Shown here piece by piece: positions 31,127-42,602 of a stretch of 64,000 bases of DNA. Source of the DNA: Eupeodes corollae (taxonomy: Eukaryota; Arthropoda; Insecta; Diptera; Syrphidae). Every line of letters starts with the position of its first letter. The stretch's first letter is position 1. Made by a program: the position numbers and the translations under genes. The stretch is from positions 170,049,174 to 170,113,173 of the forward strand of contig NC_079147.1 of NCBI RefSeq assembly GCF_945859685.1. Direction: 5' to 3'. The notes below the pieces were generated by a model that was not told where the DNA came from, searched no databases, and saw only the letters and a list, made by a program, of their open reading frames with translations.

Positions 31127-32713
31127 ATGAGTTCGTCTCTTTACCAAATAGAAAAGCTGGACGACAGCAATTATGATTCCTGGTCTGTCCAAATGCAGAG
31201 CGTGCTCATACATTCAGAACAATGGCCAATAGTAAGTGGGAAAATAGTTAAGACTGAAGCTACGTCGGCAGAGGATGGATTAAAATGGGACATTCAAAAT
31301 GAAAAGGCATTGGCTTCAATAATGCTTTGTGTAAAGCCATCCCAAATAATTCACATTAAGCATTCAAAGACCGCCAGAGATGCCTGGGTCAATTTACAAC
31401 AAGTCTACCAACCATCTGGACCTGCAAGAAAGGTGTCACTCTTCAAACAATTGTTGCAGCTCAGTATGTCTGACAGTGACAATGCACAACAACACATACA
31501 TTCCTTTGCCAGCATCGTAGATAAGTTGGCGGAGATAACCGTTCCAATAAATGAGGAGCTTTTGGTAATTATTCTTTTATCTAGTTTGCCAAAATCATTT
31601 GAAAATTTTGTGGTTGCGATGGAGACTCGTGACAAATTGCCTTCTATGAGCAATCTAAAAATTAAAATTATAGAAGAAGCAAACCGTAGGTGTCAGCGGG
31701 AGTATAATTTGAACGACGTTGCATCAGGTACTCAGCAAGCATTTTTAGCTCGAGCAAATACCAAAGACTTCAACGAAAGTAAGAATAGCAACGCAAAGAA
31801 ACAAAGAAAATATTTTGGAAAGTGTTATAATTGTGGTAACAGAGGCCACTTAGCTTCAAAATGCAAAGCACCGAGAAAACAACAGCAAAATCAATCATTT
31901 TCATATTCTCTTCTTTCTGCTACAGATTCGCATATACTTTCCCCTTCAAGCTGGTGTATCGACAGCGGAGCGACCTCACATATGTGCAGTGATCGAAATA
32001 TGTTTAGTACATTGGATTGTAATCGCATTGAGAGAATACAACTAGCGGGTGATAATTCCATCGAATCAACGGGTAGGGGTGACGTCATCATCAAAACAGC
32101 TATGTGCAACATAACTTTGAGAGACGTTTTATATGTTCCCGGTGTACATGTAAATTTTATGTCAGTCAGTAAGGCGGTGAGTAACGGATTTACGGTTATT
32201 TTCAACAAAGAAGAAGCTGTTATAAGAGATAATCGTGGTACAGTTGTAATTAAAGCCAAAAAATATTGCAATTTATTCGTCTTCAGAAATTCAATCGATG
32301 CGTGTTTTTATTCGTCTTCATCTGTTGATAATTTTGTTAAATGGCACAACAGGTACGGCCACCTTAATTTTACTTCTCTTCAACAATTATCTGAAAAAAA
32401 ATTGGTTTGCGGAATGGCGTTCGCGAATGTGCCAAAAGAAATAAATTCTCAAGTTTGTATGAAAAGTAAGATTTGTGCTCGACCGTTCCCTCAAGCTAGC
32501 CAGACGCGCTCGAAAAATTTATTAGAATTAATACACACGGACGTATGTGGACCAATAAACAAAGTGTCGATTGGAGGTTCCCGATATTTTGTAACGTTTA
32601 TCGACGATATGTCTAGACACATGTTCGTATATTTTATGAAGTCTAAAGGTGAGGTTTTTGAAAAATTCAAGTTGTTTAAGGCTATGGTGGAGTGCTATGG
32701 TGGTTTCTCGTAA
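31127..32713 (+). pseudogene. Copia gag-protease-integrase (truncated integrase)
   Basis: I chose ATG 31127 (MSSSLYQIEKLDDSNYDSWS) because it matches the start of copia gag; the open frame itself extends back into the LTR. Gag is followed by a CCHC knuckle (CYNCGNRGHLASKC), the protease motif WCIDSGATSHMCSD, and the pre-integrase segment WHNRYGHLNFTSLQ. Integrase begins with HTDVCGPINK (first D) and TFIDDMSRHMFVYF, but after FKAMVE the frame runs out. The rest of the core, with the second D and the E, is missing, so integrase is inactive. Confidence 0.85.
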
Positions 32714-34656
32714 GGTCGTTGAAAGGAGAGATGTTATTTTTGATGAAAATACCCTTGCCAAACTAAAAAGTAGCGAATTAAATGATTTAATTTGTTTACA
32801 TACTGATGTTCTGTCACCTGAAAAAACAATTGAAGCCACAATTGAACCTAAGGCAACCACCACCACCAACGCCGACGTCACCACCAACATCGCCAACCAA
32901 TGCTGAGACACAAACCATTGCTACTGCCGCCGCCGAGGATTCAAAAGCCAGCTCAACCAACTCGTCAAATAAACTGTTTGATAAACCTAAAGCCGAAGTC
33001 GCTAGCGAAGTTAAAATTGGGCCAGGAAGACCAAAATTAATTCGAAATGGGAAACCTGGGCGTCCACAAAAACAGTATAACACTTTAAATTTAATGAAGG
33101 ATTTTATTAATATTCCAGAAAATGTCCAAGAAGCTTTATCATGCACACATTCTAACGAATGGAGGGAAGCGATGGAGAAGGAATATTCAGCTCTGATGTC
33201 AAATAAAACATGCACCCAAGTTGATTTGCCAATTGGAAAGAAAGCCATCGGATGTCGATGGGTTTTCAATATAAAGAGGGCAGTCGATGGTAGTGACGAA
33301 CGCTTTAAGTCCAGGCTCGTGGCGAAAGGCTGTAGCCAGCAGCTCGGAGTAAACTTCGATGAAACCTTTTCGCCGGTCGTTCGGTACGCGACTATTCGAA
33401 TGGTAATTGCATTGGCAGCTGAGCATCGAATGATCCTGCACCAAATGGATGTGTCCACAGCGTACCTCAATAGTGAACTGGACGAAGAAGTGTTTATGAA
33501 GCAACCCGAATGCTTTGTAGACTCGAAATTCCCTGAACGTGTGCTCAAGCTCACCAAAGCCATTTACGGGCTGAAGCAGTCTGGTCGGGCTTGGAATACT
33601 AAGCTTGACAATGTATTGCGGCAAATTGGATTTACACCATGTGAAAGTGAGCCATGTTTGTACAGGAGAAATAGCGAAGGTAATTTTAATCTGATTACGG
33701 TTTACGTTGACGATTTGATTTTAGCCAGTACAAATCAAGAGGAACTGGATGATATCAAAGTTCGTCTAGCTGCTAACTTCGATTTAGTGGATAAAGGTCC
33801 ACTTCAACATTTCCTTGGAATGGAGTTTGAACGCGAGGGTGAAACTGGTGCGATTTCTGTTAGTCAGAAGCAATATGTGAACAATCTTTTGAGACAGTAC
33901 AACATGGAAAACTGTCGCCCCGTTGCAACTCCACTTGACGCTGGCTTTCAAGTCAAATGTGATGAGGACAGCTGCAGGAAGGTTGACCCCACCGCATATC
34001 AATCACTCATAGGGGCATTAATGTACCTAGCGCTAACAACACGGCCCGATATAATGCATTCAGTATGAAAATTAGCTCAGAGAAATACAAACCCACATGC
34101 TGAACATGAAGCTGCGGCCAAACACATTTTGCGGTACTTATCAAAAACAATTAATTTAAAATTACATTATCGTTCACAGGGAAGTCGTATTCATGGTTTT
34201 GTCGATGCCGACTGGGGCGGTAATTCTCTGGACCGCAAGTCTTATTCTGGATACACTTTCTTTTTGGCTGGCAGTGTCTTCTCTTGGGAGTCCAAGAAAC
34301 AGTCTTGCGTGGCGCTCAGCAGCACTGAGGCTGAATATGTCGCCCTTTCGGCTGCAGCTAAGGAAGCTATATATTTACGAAGGCTGCTCAATGAAACCGG
34401 ACTCTACAGAGATAACTTACCTGTCGTATTGAACGGTGATAACATCAGCGCACAACATCTAGCCAAGAACCCAGTATACCATGCACGCAGCAAACATATT
34501 GATATAAAATATCATTATGTGCGGGAGGCCATTAAAAACAATGAGATCGAGCTGAGGTATATTTCAACGAACAAAATGGTAGCTGACATCCAAACGAAAA
34601 ATCTATCAAAAATTAAACATGTGAAATTTACTGAAGCCATGGGCTTATGTTTTTAA
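32700..34656 (+). pseudogene. Copia reverse transcriptase-RNase H (shifted frames, one nonsense codon)
   Basis: After the integrase deletion the C-terminal KVVERRDVIFDEN appears in another frame (to about 32850). RT then follows in a third frame (to 34068): WREAMEKEYSALMSN, GCRWVFNIKR, RLVAKGCSQ, QMDVSTAYLN and the catalytic YVDDLIL. A TGA at 34066-34068 interrupts it. RNase H continues in 34069-34656 with GFVDADWGGN, KKQSCVALSSTEAEYVA and HIDIKYHYVRE. At least three lesions separate it from a working polyprotein. Confidence 0.85.
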
Positions 34657-34679
34657 TTAATATTTTTGTTGAGAGGAAC

Positions 34680-34869
34680 TATTGTAAAGTAAAACTGTAA
34701 CGTAAAGCTCTTATACATTCAACATAAATATTCTGTTATATAATCTTTTCTTATCTTTGTATAATATTTTTCTATTCACTTGCTAATAAACTCTTGTTCT
34801 GTAAAGACTTCTGAGTTCTGCCTTCTTAATTTAGTTTGTCGATTGGGATCTACTTTTAACTTCACAACA
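34680..34869 (+). repeat. Copia 3' LTR
   Basis: Identical to the 5' LTR. Preceded by GAGAGGAAC, a plausible polypurine tract, and followed by the GTAGT duplication at 34870-34874. Confidence 0.9.
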
Positions 34870-34874
34870 GTAGT

Positions 34875-35514
34875 TAATATAATATATTTGTTTTTCAATT
34901 TAATAGGGTGTTCCTGATAATTGTATTTATTTTTGACATGACTCTTAAATTAAAAAAAAAATTAGTATGTCCATTTTATATGTGTATGTATATATTTATT
35001 AAGGTTGAATTTTTAAAAGATATAGAAACGTTAAAAAAACACATACAATTCAGAAAAATGCATGAAATCTTAATTTGAATCGATAGTAGAGTCCATATTA
35101 TAATTTAGATAGATAGATAGATAGATATTTTATTTCTTTCTTTAAAACATATTTGGTTTGCTAATGCTCAGTTTACACAGAGATATTAAAAATATATCTT
35201 TCTACTGAATAAGTTATTTTTACAACATTATAATTACAAAAAGAAAACATATATATTTTGAAGGAAAATATGATAAAAACCTTCATTTAAGTAAAACAAA
35301 CATTTCAGTAAGAAATAGATTGAATTTTAAAACACATAGGATACGTAAAGTAATACAAAAGTTGAATTTTAATTGAATAAATATAAATAAATAAATAAGT
35401 TATTTAAACATATATATATATATAACATATAAATTAATAGTAAATACATAAATAAACAAGCAAATTATTTTGCAACAAAATCTAAAAACCAAAAGCAGGT
35501 ACTAACTTAATAAT
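34875..35514. other. AT-rich sequence without gene
   Basis: Contains a short AGAT microsatellite (35108-35126) and TA-rich runs (35411-35424). Nothing coding is seen. Confidence 0.5.
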
Positions 35515-36221
35515 AATAAAAAAAAAAAAATAACACATAATAAATAATAAATAATAAATAATAACAAATAATAAATAGTAAGTAAAAGATATCCTTCGCG
35601 AGGATATTAAAAAAATGCGAACGCCAGCCCAGAGGGCCGGCCCAACAGTTCGACTTACAGATTAAATGAAACAAGTTTGATATCTTAAGGATCTGTGTAT
35701 ATTTAATTGACCGTTCTATGTCGAGTCCAAATTAACACTAAACTCTAATAATAAATTTAAGTATAATGATACTCCGCCTATGCAAGGGTAAATTGCAACA
35801 TAAGCATTTCCCGCCGATGGGAACAGCGGATGGAGATCGTATTCCAATTTGGCCTTGATACAACACAGTGCATTTACCTCGTAGTCGTATGCACTAATAT
35901 GCTACCTCAGCATATACGTGGGAAATGCCCCGTGTTAACTAGTAAATAGTAAATAATAAATAACAAATAATAAATAATAAATAACAAATAATAAATAAAT
36001 ATTTATAAATAGTAAGTAATAAATAAATAAAAATAAATAAGCTCAGTAAATATAAATTAATGAATAACATATAAAAAATAATAAATAATAAATAACATAT
36101 AACAAATAATAAATAATCAATAATCAATGATAAATAATAAATAATAAATAACAAATAAAAAATAATAAACAATAAATAGTAAATAGTAAGTAATAAATAA
36201 CAAAAATAAATAAATACATTT
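35515..36221 (-). other. Probable 3' untranslated region and tail of the Jockey-like element
   Basis: To the left of the Jockey ORF2 stop lie two stretches of AATAAATAAC-type simple repeat (35940-36215 and 35515-35585). They enclose a complex ~350-bp segment (35590-35940) with a palindrome AATATCCTCGCGAAGGATAT (minus strand) and a GC-rich GGGCCGGCCCTCTGGGC. A matching pair around CATTTCCC and GGGAAATG also occurs. Assignment to the 3' UTR is from position and not proven. Confidence 0.45.
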
Positions 36222-38285
36222 TTAAGTGTTTAATTGCACTACCAAAGGGTTGTCAGAAATATCACAGTTCATTAAGAAATTATCAGTTAATTTTCGAATT
36301 CTTGTGCAAATCAGTTCAACACCTGTTTGATTATGAAGATCATTAGATGAATAATGCCAGGATAGATTAAGCATAATTTTTAAAATTTTGTTTTGACACA
36401 CTTGGAGTTTTTTAATATGGGAGATTGCGCAATTATCCCACACCTGACATCCATACAACAACATTGCTTGAAACACAACCTTTTGTATAATTATCTTATT
36501 TTCAGTATTTAAATGCGATTTTCTATTTATAAGCGGGTACAGCATTTTAATTGCAATATTAACTTTTTTAATTATTTTACTGATATGTTCCTTAAAGATA
36601 AGCCGCTTGTCAAGGTTTATTCCTAGATAATGCACATTGGACTCCCATGTTATAGTAGCACCATTGACTTCCAGCTCATTACTGGGAAGAAATAATCGCT
36701 TTCTTTTTCTCGAGAAAAAGATTGATTTTATCTTTCCAGCATTTAATTTAATTTTCCATTTGTGATAATATCTCATTAAAATATGAAGTGCATTTTGAAG
36801 ATTGGTCTCAATATTGAGACCAAACTCATGCGAAGAGAGTATGCAGGTGTCATCGGCATAAATCCCTGAATCACAATAAGGTAACTGTGGAAAATCAGAC
36901 GTGTACACATTATATAATGTATATATATATACATTTATTAACGTACACTTGAAAACATCTTCCTGATAAAAAAACTTTGAATTGTTTTTATGAGAAAACT
37001 TGGAATCGCGAATGTTTCTAATTTGTAAATAAGAGCCTTATGCCAAACAGAGTCGAAAGCTTTTTCAATATCTAAAAAGACCATACCTGTAGATCTTCCT
37101 TCAGAACGATTATTTTTGATAATGTTACAAATCCTAAGGACTTGATGTGAAGTACTGTGGTGGCTCCTTAATCCAAACTGTTGGTCTGGAAAAATATCTT
37201 TTTCTTCAATTAATAAGTTGAGTTTTTTTTTATTACTTTTTCGAACACTTTACTCAAACTACTAAGAAGACTGATTGGCCTATAGCTACTAGGATTTTCC
37301 CTGTCCTTACCAGCTTTCAATATTGGTATGACCTTCGCTATTTTCCAGGTCTCAGGAAAGTATTGATTCTTCAAACAGGCGTTGATAATAAACGTTAGAT
37401 ACTTTATTCCTGACTTGGGTAAATTTTTGAGATATACATTTTTTATATTATCAAGTCCATCGGTTTTCCTTACTTGCAACTCTTTTATTATGGCGGAAAC
37501 ATCATCAACAGATACGTATTCATCTTGGGGTGTTTCTGTTATAGAAGATAAAATTCTATAAGAGGCAGCGTCTACCAAACTTATAGTATCTAGGTCACTT
37601 AGCTGTTGGGATACCTCATGGTTTTTTCTGAATTCTACAGCGAAAGCATTCGCCTTTTCACTATCAGTATAAAGGACCTCATTAGATATTTTAAGCGCAG
37701 GAATTATACTTGTCTTATTTTTTATAATTTTAGCAATGTACCAGAAAGGTTTATCATTTTTCTGTAACTGGCTGAGTGTTTGGTTCCATTGGGTATTTCG
37801 ATTTTTTTGAACTTCCATAGAAATGAGTTTATTAACAAACTTCAACTGATGGCGATGCACTGGCAAACGATATCGTTGCCACTGTCTTTTAATGCCATTT
37901 CTGACGCGAATATATTCTAGAATATAATCAGGAATGTTACTAATGTGATGCTTTCTAAGTAACTTCGGCACTGAAGAATCTATTGAGTTAAGAATTTGAT
38001 CAGAGAAACCTGAAACAAGTGAGTCAACACCTTCTTTGGTTCTAACATTGTCTATTTCCGTAGGCATATTTTCCAGTTTAAGTTTTGAATCTGATTTGAA
38101 AATTGACCAGTTGGTATTTTTAAAATCAAAATAATAATAATAATATTTTTCTATTACTTGGGAAGAATGAAGAACTTGTAACAGCACAGGGTTATGATCC
38201 GAAGGAAGTTCGTCAAAAACTATAGGCTGAGATACAGTGTCAGCAGTGTTAGTGACAAAAACACTCAGAGTGGTTGCACTGGTTC
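36222..38285 (-). pseudogene. Jockey-like ORF2, reverse transcriptase part, frameshifted
   Basis: Reading leftward from 38285 it resumes inside the endonuclease with the SDHNPV motif (near 38192-38210). The linker follows, then RT with IAKVIPILKAGKDRENPSSY and RPISLLSSLSKVFEKVI. A run of about nine A (coding strand, near 37221-37230) shifts the frame. The GMVFLDIEKAFDSVWH block follows (near 37040-37090). After more shifts near a TA microsatellite (36908-36935), the catalytic YADD (GIYADDTCI) and the thumb region end at 36222. It is one gene with the fragment at 42603-43194, split by the CR1-like insertion. Confidence 0.85.
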
Positions 38286-38583
38286 TTATTATTAGTCGTG
38301 TTTTTATAGGCTCTATATTATCCTTTTTTTCTTATATAAATCGTGTTTAAATATTTGTAGTGGTGTTAAATTTCACTGAATAAGTGAACTTAAGTTTGTT
38401 TTATTCAATAATTTTATCAAATATTCAATTTCAATTTTCTTGAATTTTGTGATATTTTGTTCAAAACTAAAGTTCTCCCCGGTAAGGTGTTCAGTATTTT
38501 TGTTTTTTGTTTTATTATTTTTAATTTAAATACCATTTTATCTATTTTTTTGTTATTATTTATTTTAACACTCCTTAGGAAAT

Positions 38584-39555
38584 ATGGATTGCTGCAATAA
38601 AAACTGCCAAGAGGGTTGTAATAATAATCCTCTATTTGCCTGTTTCGGACCCTGTGGTAATCTTTACCATGCAAAATGCGTTGGTTCAACCAACGCTTTC
38701 ATTGAAAAAATAGCCAATTCTAAATTTGCTTACTGGTACTGTCACGACTGCCGTAAGCTCTCTGTATCTCAACTAGCTTTTAAAATGTCTTCTTTTAAGG
38801 CTGACATTTTAAAACTTTCTAAAGATTTTGAAGAGCTACTGAAGTCTTTTAACACTGCAGTTTGCAAATTAAATGCATACTCTGTAACCAACATCATGGT
38901 AGATAGTTCTACTTCAACTAATGATTTGGCACAGCCTATTTCCACTACTTTCTCTTCTACATGTGAAGATATTCTTGCGCAATCAGGTTCTGGTGTTAAT
39001 AACACAGAAAGTGTACCTGAGAAACAAAAGAAAAAGTCTAAGAAAAGAAGCCGAGAAAACTCTGAACTTGCTAGAAACTCTACCCCACCATCAAAAAGAA
39101 CAAATTTCAACATCACACCAATACCTACAGATCCCACCGAAACTCCCAATATACCTCAAATTGTTGCCTCAGATTTAGCTTCCAATAGTGACACCGTTAC
39201 AGGAACTGTAATAAACAACGTCATCCCTATCAAAGCTGTCCCCAAACCAAAAATAATTTTTATATCTCGTCTGGACCCAGCTACTACGCCAGAAGATATA
39301 ACTTCCCACTTAGTATCTACCAAGAGCATACCTTCCAGCTCATCTATCAGGTGTACTAAGATCAGTAAACCAAAAAGCTTTGTTTCCTCTTTTAAATTAA
39401 TAACAAATCCCACTAACTTTGATTCTATTTGCAACCCAAATATATGGCCCGCAGAGACTTTAGTCAAAGCATTTACTCAAAGTCAAAAACAGGGTGTTTC
39501 TTTGAAAAACAAATCAAAAAACTTAACAGGCTTGCGCTCTTCTACCAAAACGTAA
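38584..39555 (+). CDS. CR1-like ORF1 with PHD-type zinc finger
   Basis: A 323-residue protein. Residues 1-58 form a C4HC3 PHD-like finger: CCNKNCQEGC, then FACFGPCGNLYHAKCVG and WYCHDC. PHD fingers are known in ORF1 of CR1/L2-type elements and may act in chromatin or RNA binding. A middle region is rich in S, T, P and K (KKKSKKRSREN). The C-terminus (from about residue 215, KPKIIFISRLDPATTPEDIT) looks like an RRM-like or esterase-free RNA-binding fold; this part is tentative. It overlaps ORF2 by 127 bp. Confidence 0.8.
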   Translation: MDCCNKNCQEGCNNNPLFACFGPCGNLYHAKCVGSTNAFIEKIANSKFAYWYCHDCRKLSVSQLAFKMSSFKADILKLSKDFEELLKSFNTAVCKLNAYSVTNIMVDSSTSTNDLAQPISTTFSSTCEDILAQSGSGVNNTESVPEKQKKKSKKRSRENSELARNSTPPSKRTNFNITPIPTDPTETPNIPQIVASDLASNSDTVTGTVINNVIPIKAVPKPKIIFISRLDPATTPEDITSHLVSTKSIPSSSSIRCTKISKPKSFVSSFKLITNPTNFDSICNPNIWPAETLVKAFTQSQKQGVSLKNKSKNLTGLRSSTKT

Positions 39556-42404
39556 GGGGACTTCGTAGCAAGACTACTGACATTTTTCTTAACTCCCAAT
39601 CATTTCTACACGACGTATTCGTTTTGACAGAAACGTGGCTTAATTCAAACTTTTCCGACACAGAACTTTTTAGTCAAGAGTTCGAAGTTTACAGAAACGA
39701 TCGTCATGTTGGTAATGCAAAGGATTTAGGTGGGGGTGTTCTCATAGCGGTAAAAAATACACATTTCTCTTCTTCTGTATCTTTTCCATTTGTATTATCA
39801 ATTGAACTTGTATGTGTTAAGATAATGGTACAGACTAAGACTTTTTTCATTTTAAACGTTTACATTCCTCCAAAAAGTTTGGAGTCTGTTTATAACGATC
39901 TCCCCTTGGCATTGGACTATCTTATAAATTTGTCCAGCTCTGAGACCAATAACGTACTTTTAGGTGATTTTAATTTACCACACATTGACTGGATTCCATC
40001 CGAAGACGAATCCTGCCTTGAAACCTCTCCTTCTTCTTCACAAATGGAACTATCTCTTCTCGATAAAGTCCTCCTTACTGACTTACAGCAAACAAGCTGT
40101 ATTAAAAACTCAAAAAATCGAATTCTCGATTTAGTCTTTTCTTCTGACGCTATTAGTACTCTTGTTCTAGAGTCTAGATCAGGAATTACTAATATTGACA
40201 AATATCACCCCCCTTTGGACATTTTTTTTGACTTAAGTAATCACCTTACTAATCACAGTAATTCTTTTGATTTCTTATATAATTTTGATTTCAGAAGAGC
40301 CAATTTCCAGCAGTTGTCTGAAGATTTAACCATTTCTGGAATTGCTGATACACTATCATTTTCTAACATTGACGAAGCAGTTTCAACTTTTTATAGGATC
40401 CTTAATTGTTGTTTTGAAAAAAATGTACCGATAAAGAAATCAAGAAATACAAACTTTAGCCATCATTGGTACACGAAAGAATTGCGTTTACTGCGTAACA
40501 AAAGAAATAAGGCATGGAAAACGTATCTCAAAACTCTGTCTCCAGTCAACTTCTCTTTTTATGTTGAACTCTTTAACCAATTTAAATCTCTTTCTAATTA
40601 TTTATATGCTTGTTATGTTACTGATATGGGCACCTCTTTGAAAGAGAATCCTAAAAAATTTTGGAATTTTGTAAACTTAAAGAAAAAATCAGATGGCTTT
40701 CCAGTTAACTTCACTTACAAGAACCTTTCGTTAGATAAAACTTTTGATATCTGCAACGCTTTCGCAACGAATTTCCGTGAGTCATTTGTTAATAGCCCTC
40801 AAGAAGTTGATGAAGTATATTTTCATAATCTTCACACTTTTTCGCAAACTAGCTGTAGTCACATACCTGTGCTACAGAGTACGGTCCTTGATCTTTTATC
40901 TGCGTTGAATGATGACTGCTCAGCCGGTCCTGATGGTATTCCCCCGATAGTACTAAAAAAGTGTAGTAATGCTTTAGTTGAACCCCTTACGTTTTTATTC
41001 AAACTTTCTCTAAAAACAGGCAAATTTCCCAGTATATGGAAGAAGTCATTTCTAACGCCAATTTTCAAGAAAGGTAACAAGTCGGATATAAGCAACTACA
41101 GGCCCATTGCAAAGCTTTCTTGCATTCCTAAAGTATTTGAACAAGTTGTTTGTGAAAGCGTAGCATATTTTAGTAAAAATATCATTTGCGAACAGCAACA
41201 TGGTTTTGTGAAAAAAAGATCAACCGTTACTAATCTCCTCACATTCTCAAACATATGTTCAAATGCTTTAGAACAAGGTTATGAAGTTGACTGTGTATAC
41301 ACTGACTTTTCTAAAGCTTTTGACCAACTTAGCCACGGAATTACTTTATTTAAACTTAAGGCTCTTGGTTTTCCACCATGTTTCTTAGCTTGGATTAAGT
41401 CATACTTTAAAAACAGATCCTACGAGGTAAAATTTAGAAATTGTCATTCTGAACCTTTTGTTGCTCAATCTGGTGTTCCCCAGGGAAGCCATCTTGGCCC
41501 TTTTCTGTTCATCCTGTCTATTAACGATGTATCGTCATGTCTACGCTCAAGTGAACTTCTCATTTTTGCTGACGATATGAAGATTTTCAAAATAATAAAG
41601 TCCAACCATGATCGTATTCTTTTACAAGCCGACATTGATAGTTTCACATTTTGGTGTGGGAAAAATAGCCTCTTACTCAACCCTTTAAAATGCCAGACTA
41701 TAACTTTCACTAAAAAACTAATCAATAACGTATTTGACCACTGTATATCACAGCAAAAACTCTGTCGTATCTCCACATTTAAAGATTTAGGTGTACATTT
41801 CTGTTCCAACTTAGAGTTTACACATCAAATTAATTTTATTGTTAATAAGGCAAGTTCTATGCTTGGTTTTATAAAACGCTGGGCAAAGGAGTTCAATGAT
41901 CCCTATGTTACCCTTTCTTTGTATAATTGCCATGTTCGTCCTCATCTTGAATATGCTTCGCAGGTATGGACTCCCTATTACGAAATTCATAGAAAACATA
42001 TTGAATCAATTCAACATAATTTCATTCGCTTTGCCCTAAAAGGTCTTCCTTGGGAAGATCCCTATGATCTGCCTCCCTATGAACATCGTATTATACTTCT
42101 TCAAATGCAATCTCTCCATAAAAGGCGTGTTAATAACGACTTAGTATTTTTTCATCAACTCATTAATGGTGAAATTGATGCCCCTTATTTGTTTTCTTAT
42201 GTACATTTGAATTACCAGGACGGAACTCATCACCTGCGCACATTTGATTTTATACATATTGACTTCCATAGAACTAACTATGGCAAGAATGAAGCTTTAA
42301 GTCGAATGAGCATTTTATATAACTTAAACTGTTCATCGATAGATTTAAATTTTAATAAAGTGGGATTAAAATCATTGTTTAGAAGCAGTGCTCCACTATC
42401 GTAA
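39429..42404 (+). CDS. CR1-like ORF2, endonuclease and reverse transcriptase (991 residues, intact)
   Basis: Nicks the target and primes reverse transcription there. The APE-like endonuclease occupies about residues 35-260: FYQNVRGLRSK, VLTETWLNSN, LGDFNLPHIDW, NRILDLVFSS and a final H in KYHPPLD. The RT spans about 470-740: SAGPDGIPPIVLKKCS, SNYRPIAKLSCIPKVFE, CVYTDFSKAFDQLSHG, SGVPQGSHLGPFLF and the catalytic FADD (LLIFADDMKIF). A C-terminal region with HVRPHLEYASQVWTPYY follows. No frameshift or stop interrupts it. The first ATG lies inside ORF1; translation may use coupling or another start. The fit to CR1 rather than Jockey is by motif style and the PHD ORF1. Confidence 0.88.
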   Translation: MQPKYMARRDFSQSIYSKSKTGCFFEKQIKKLNRLALFYQNVRGLRSKTTDIFLNSQSFLHDVFVLTETWLNSNFSDTELFSQEFEVYRNDRHVGNAKDLGGGVLIAVKNTHFSSSVSFPFVLSIELVCVKIMVQTKTFFILNVYIPPKSLESVYNDLPLALDYLINLSSSETNNVLLGDFNLPHIDWIPSEDESCLETSPSSSQMELSLLDKVLLTDLQQTSCIKNSKNRILDLVFSSDAISTLVLESRSGITNIDKYHPPLDIFFDLSNHLTNHSNSFDFLYNFDFRRANFQQLSEDLTISGIADTLSFSNIDEAVSTFYRILNCCFEKNVPIKKSRNTNFSHHWYTKELRLLRNKRNKAWKTYLKTLSPVNFSFYVELFNQFKSLSNYLYACYVTDMGTSLKENPKKFWNFVNLKKKSDGFPVNFTYKNLSLDKTFDICNAFATNFRESFVNSPQEVDEVYFHNLHTFSQTSCSHIPVLQSTVLDLLSALNDDCSAGPDGIPPIVLKKCSNALVEPLTFLFKLSLKTGKFPSIWKKSFLTPIFKKGNKSDISNYRPIAKLSCIPKVFEQVVCESVAYFSKNIICEQQHGFVKKRSTVTNLLTFSNICSNALEQGYEVDCVYTDFSKAFDQLSHGITLFKLKALGFPPCFLAWIKSYFKNRSYEVKFRNCHSEPFVAQSGVPQGSHLGPFLFILSINDVSSCLRSSELLIFADDMKIFKIIKSNHDRILLQADIDSFTFWCGKNSLLLNPLKCQTITFTKKLINNVFDHCISQQKLCRISTFKDLGVHFCSNLEFTHQINFIVNKASSMLGFIKRWAKEFNDPYVTLSLYNCHVRPHLEYASQVWTPYYEIHRKHIESIQHNFIRFALKGLPWEDPYDLPPYEHRIILLQMQSLHKRRVNNDLVFFHQLINGEIDAPYLFSYVHLNYQDGTHHLRTFDFIHIDFHRTNYGKNEALSRMSILYNLNCSSIDLNFNKVGLKSLFRSSAPLS

Positions 42405-42602
42405 TCGTTCTCATTTTATTTTTGGTTCCGTAATAGTTAAATGCTAATTTTGTTTTGTATTTTGTGCGTGTGTTAGGCTATATTTGTATTATTTTTTACT
42501 AACAACTAACACATGCACTTATGATGAGCCTCTGATCGTAGTTTGACGCTTGCTATAAGCTTACTACTTTCTGAAATTCTGAAGTGTAAAAAAAAAAAAA
42601 AA

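Larger units (their letters stand above)
30877..34869 (+). mobile_element. Copia-family LTR retrotransposon, recent but defective
   Basis: LTRs of 190 bp (30877-31066 and 34680-34869) are identical by eye, start TATTGT and end ACAACA, and are flanked by GTAGT (30872-30876 and 34870-34874). A copia-type primer site follows the 5' LTR. The internal region encodes gag, protease, a truncated integrase, RT and RNase H in one gag-pol polyprotein order, but with an internal deletion, frameshifts and a nonsense codon. A purine-rich GAGAGGAAC precedes the 3' LTR. Confidence 0.93.
38285..42602 (+). mobile_element. CR1-like non-LTR retrotransposon, apparently full length
   Basis: A 4.3-kb plus-strand element with a short 5' UTR, ORF1 (38584-39555), overlapping ORF2 (to 42404), a ~180-bp 3' UTR and an A tail (42588-42602). 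It is inserted into the endonuclease region of the minus-strand Jockey-like element, whose coding sequence resumes on both sides. The exact 5' edge is uncertain by about 30 bp, and I could not find a target duplication. Both ORFs are open, so it may be recently active. Confidence 0.85.

Noticed and set aside
38584..38760. Host PHD-finger chromatin gene
   Set aside because: It is ORF1 of a non-LTR element: ORF2 with endonuclease-RT follows with overlap, and an A tail ends the unit.
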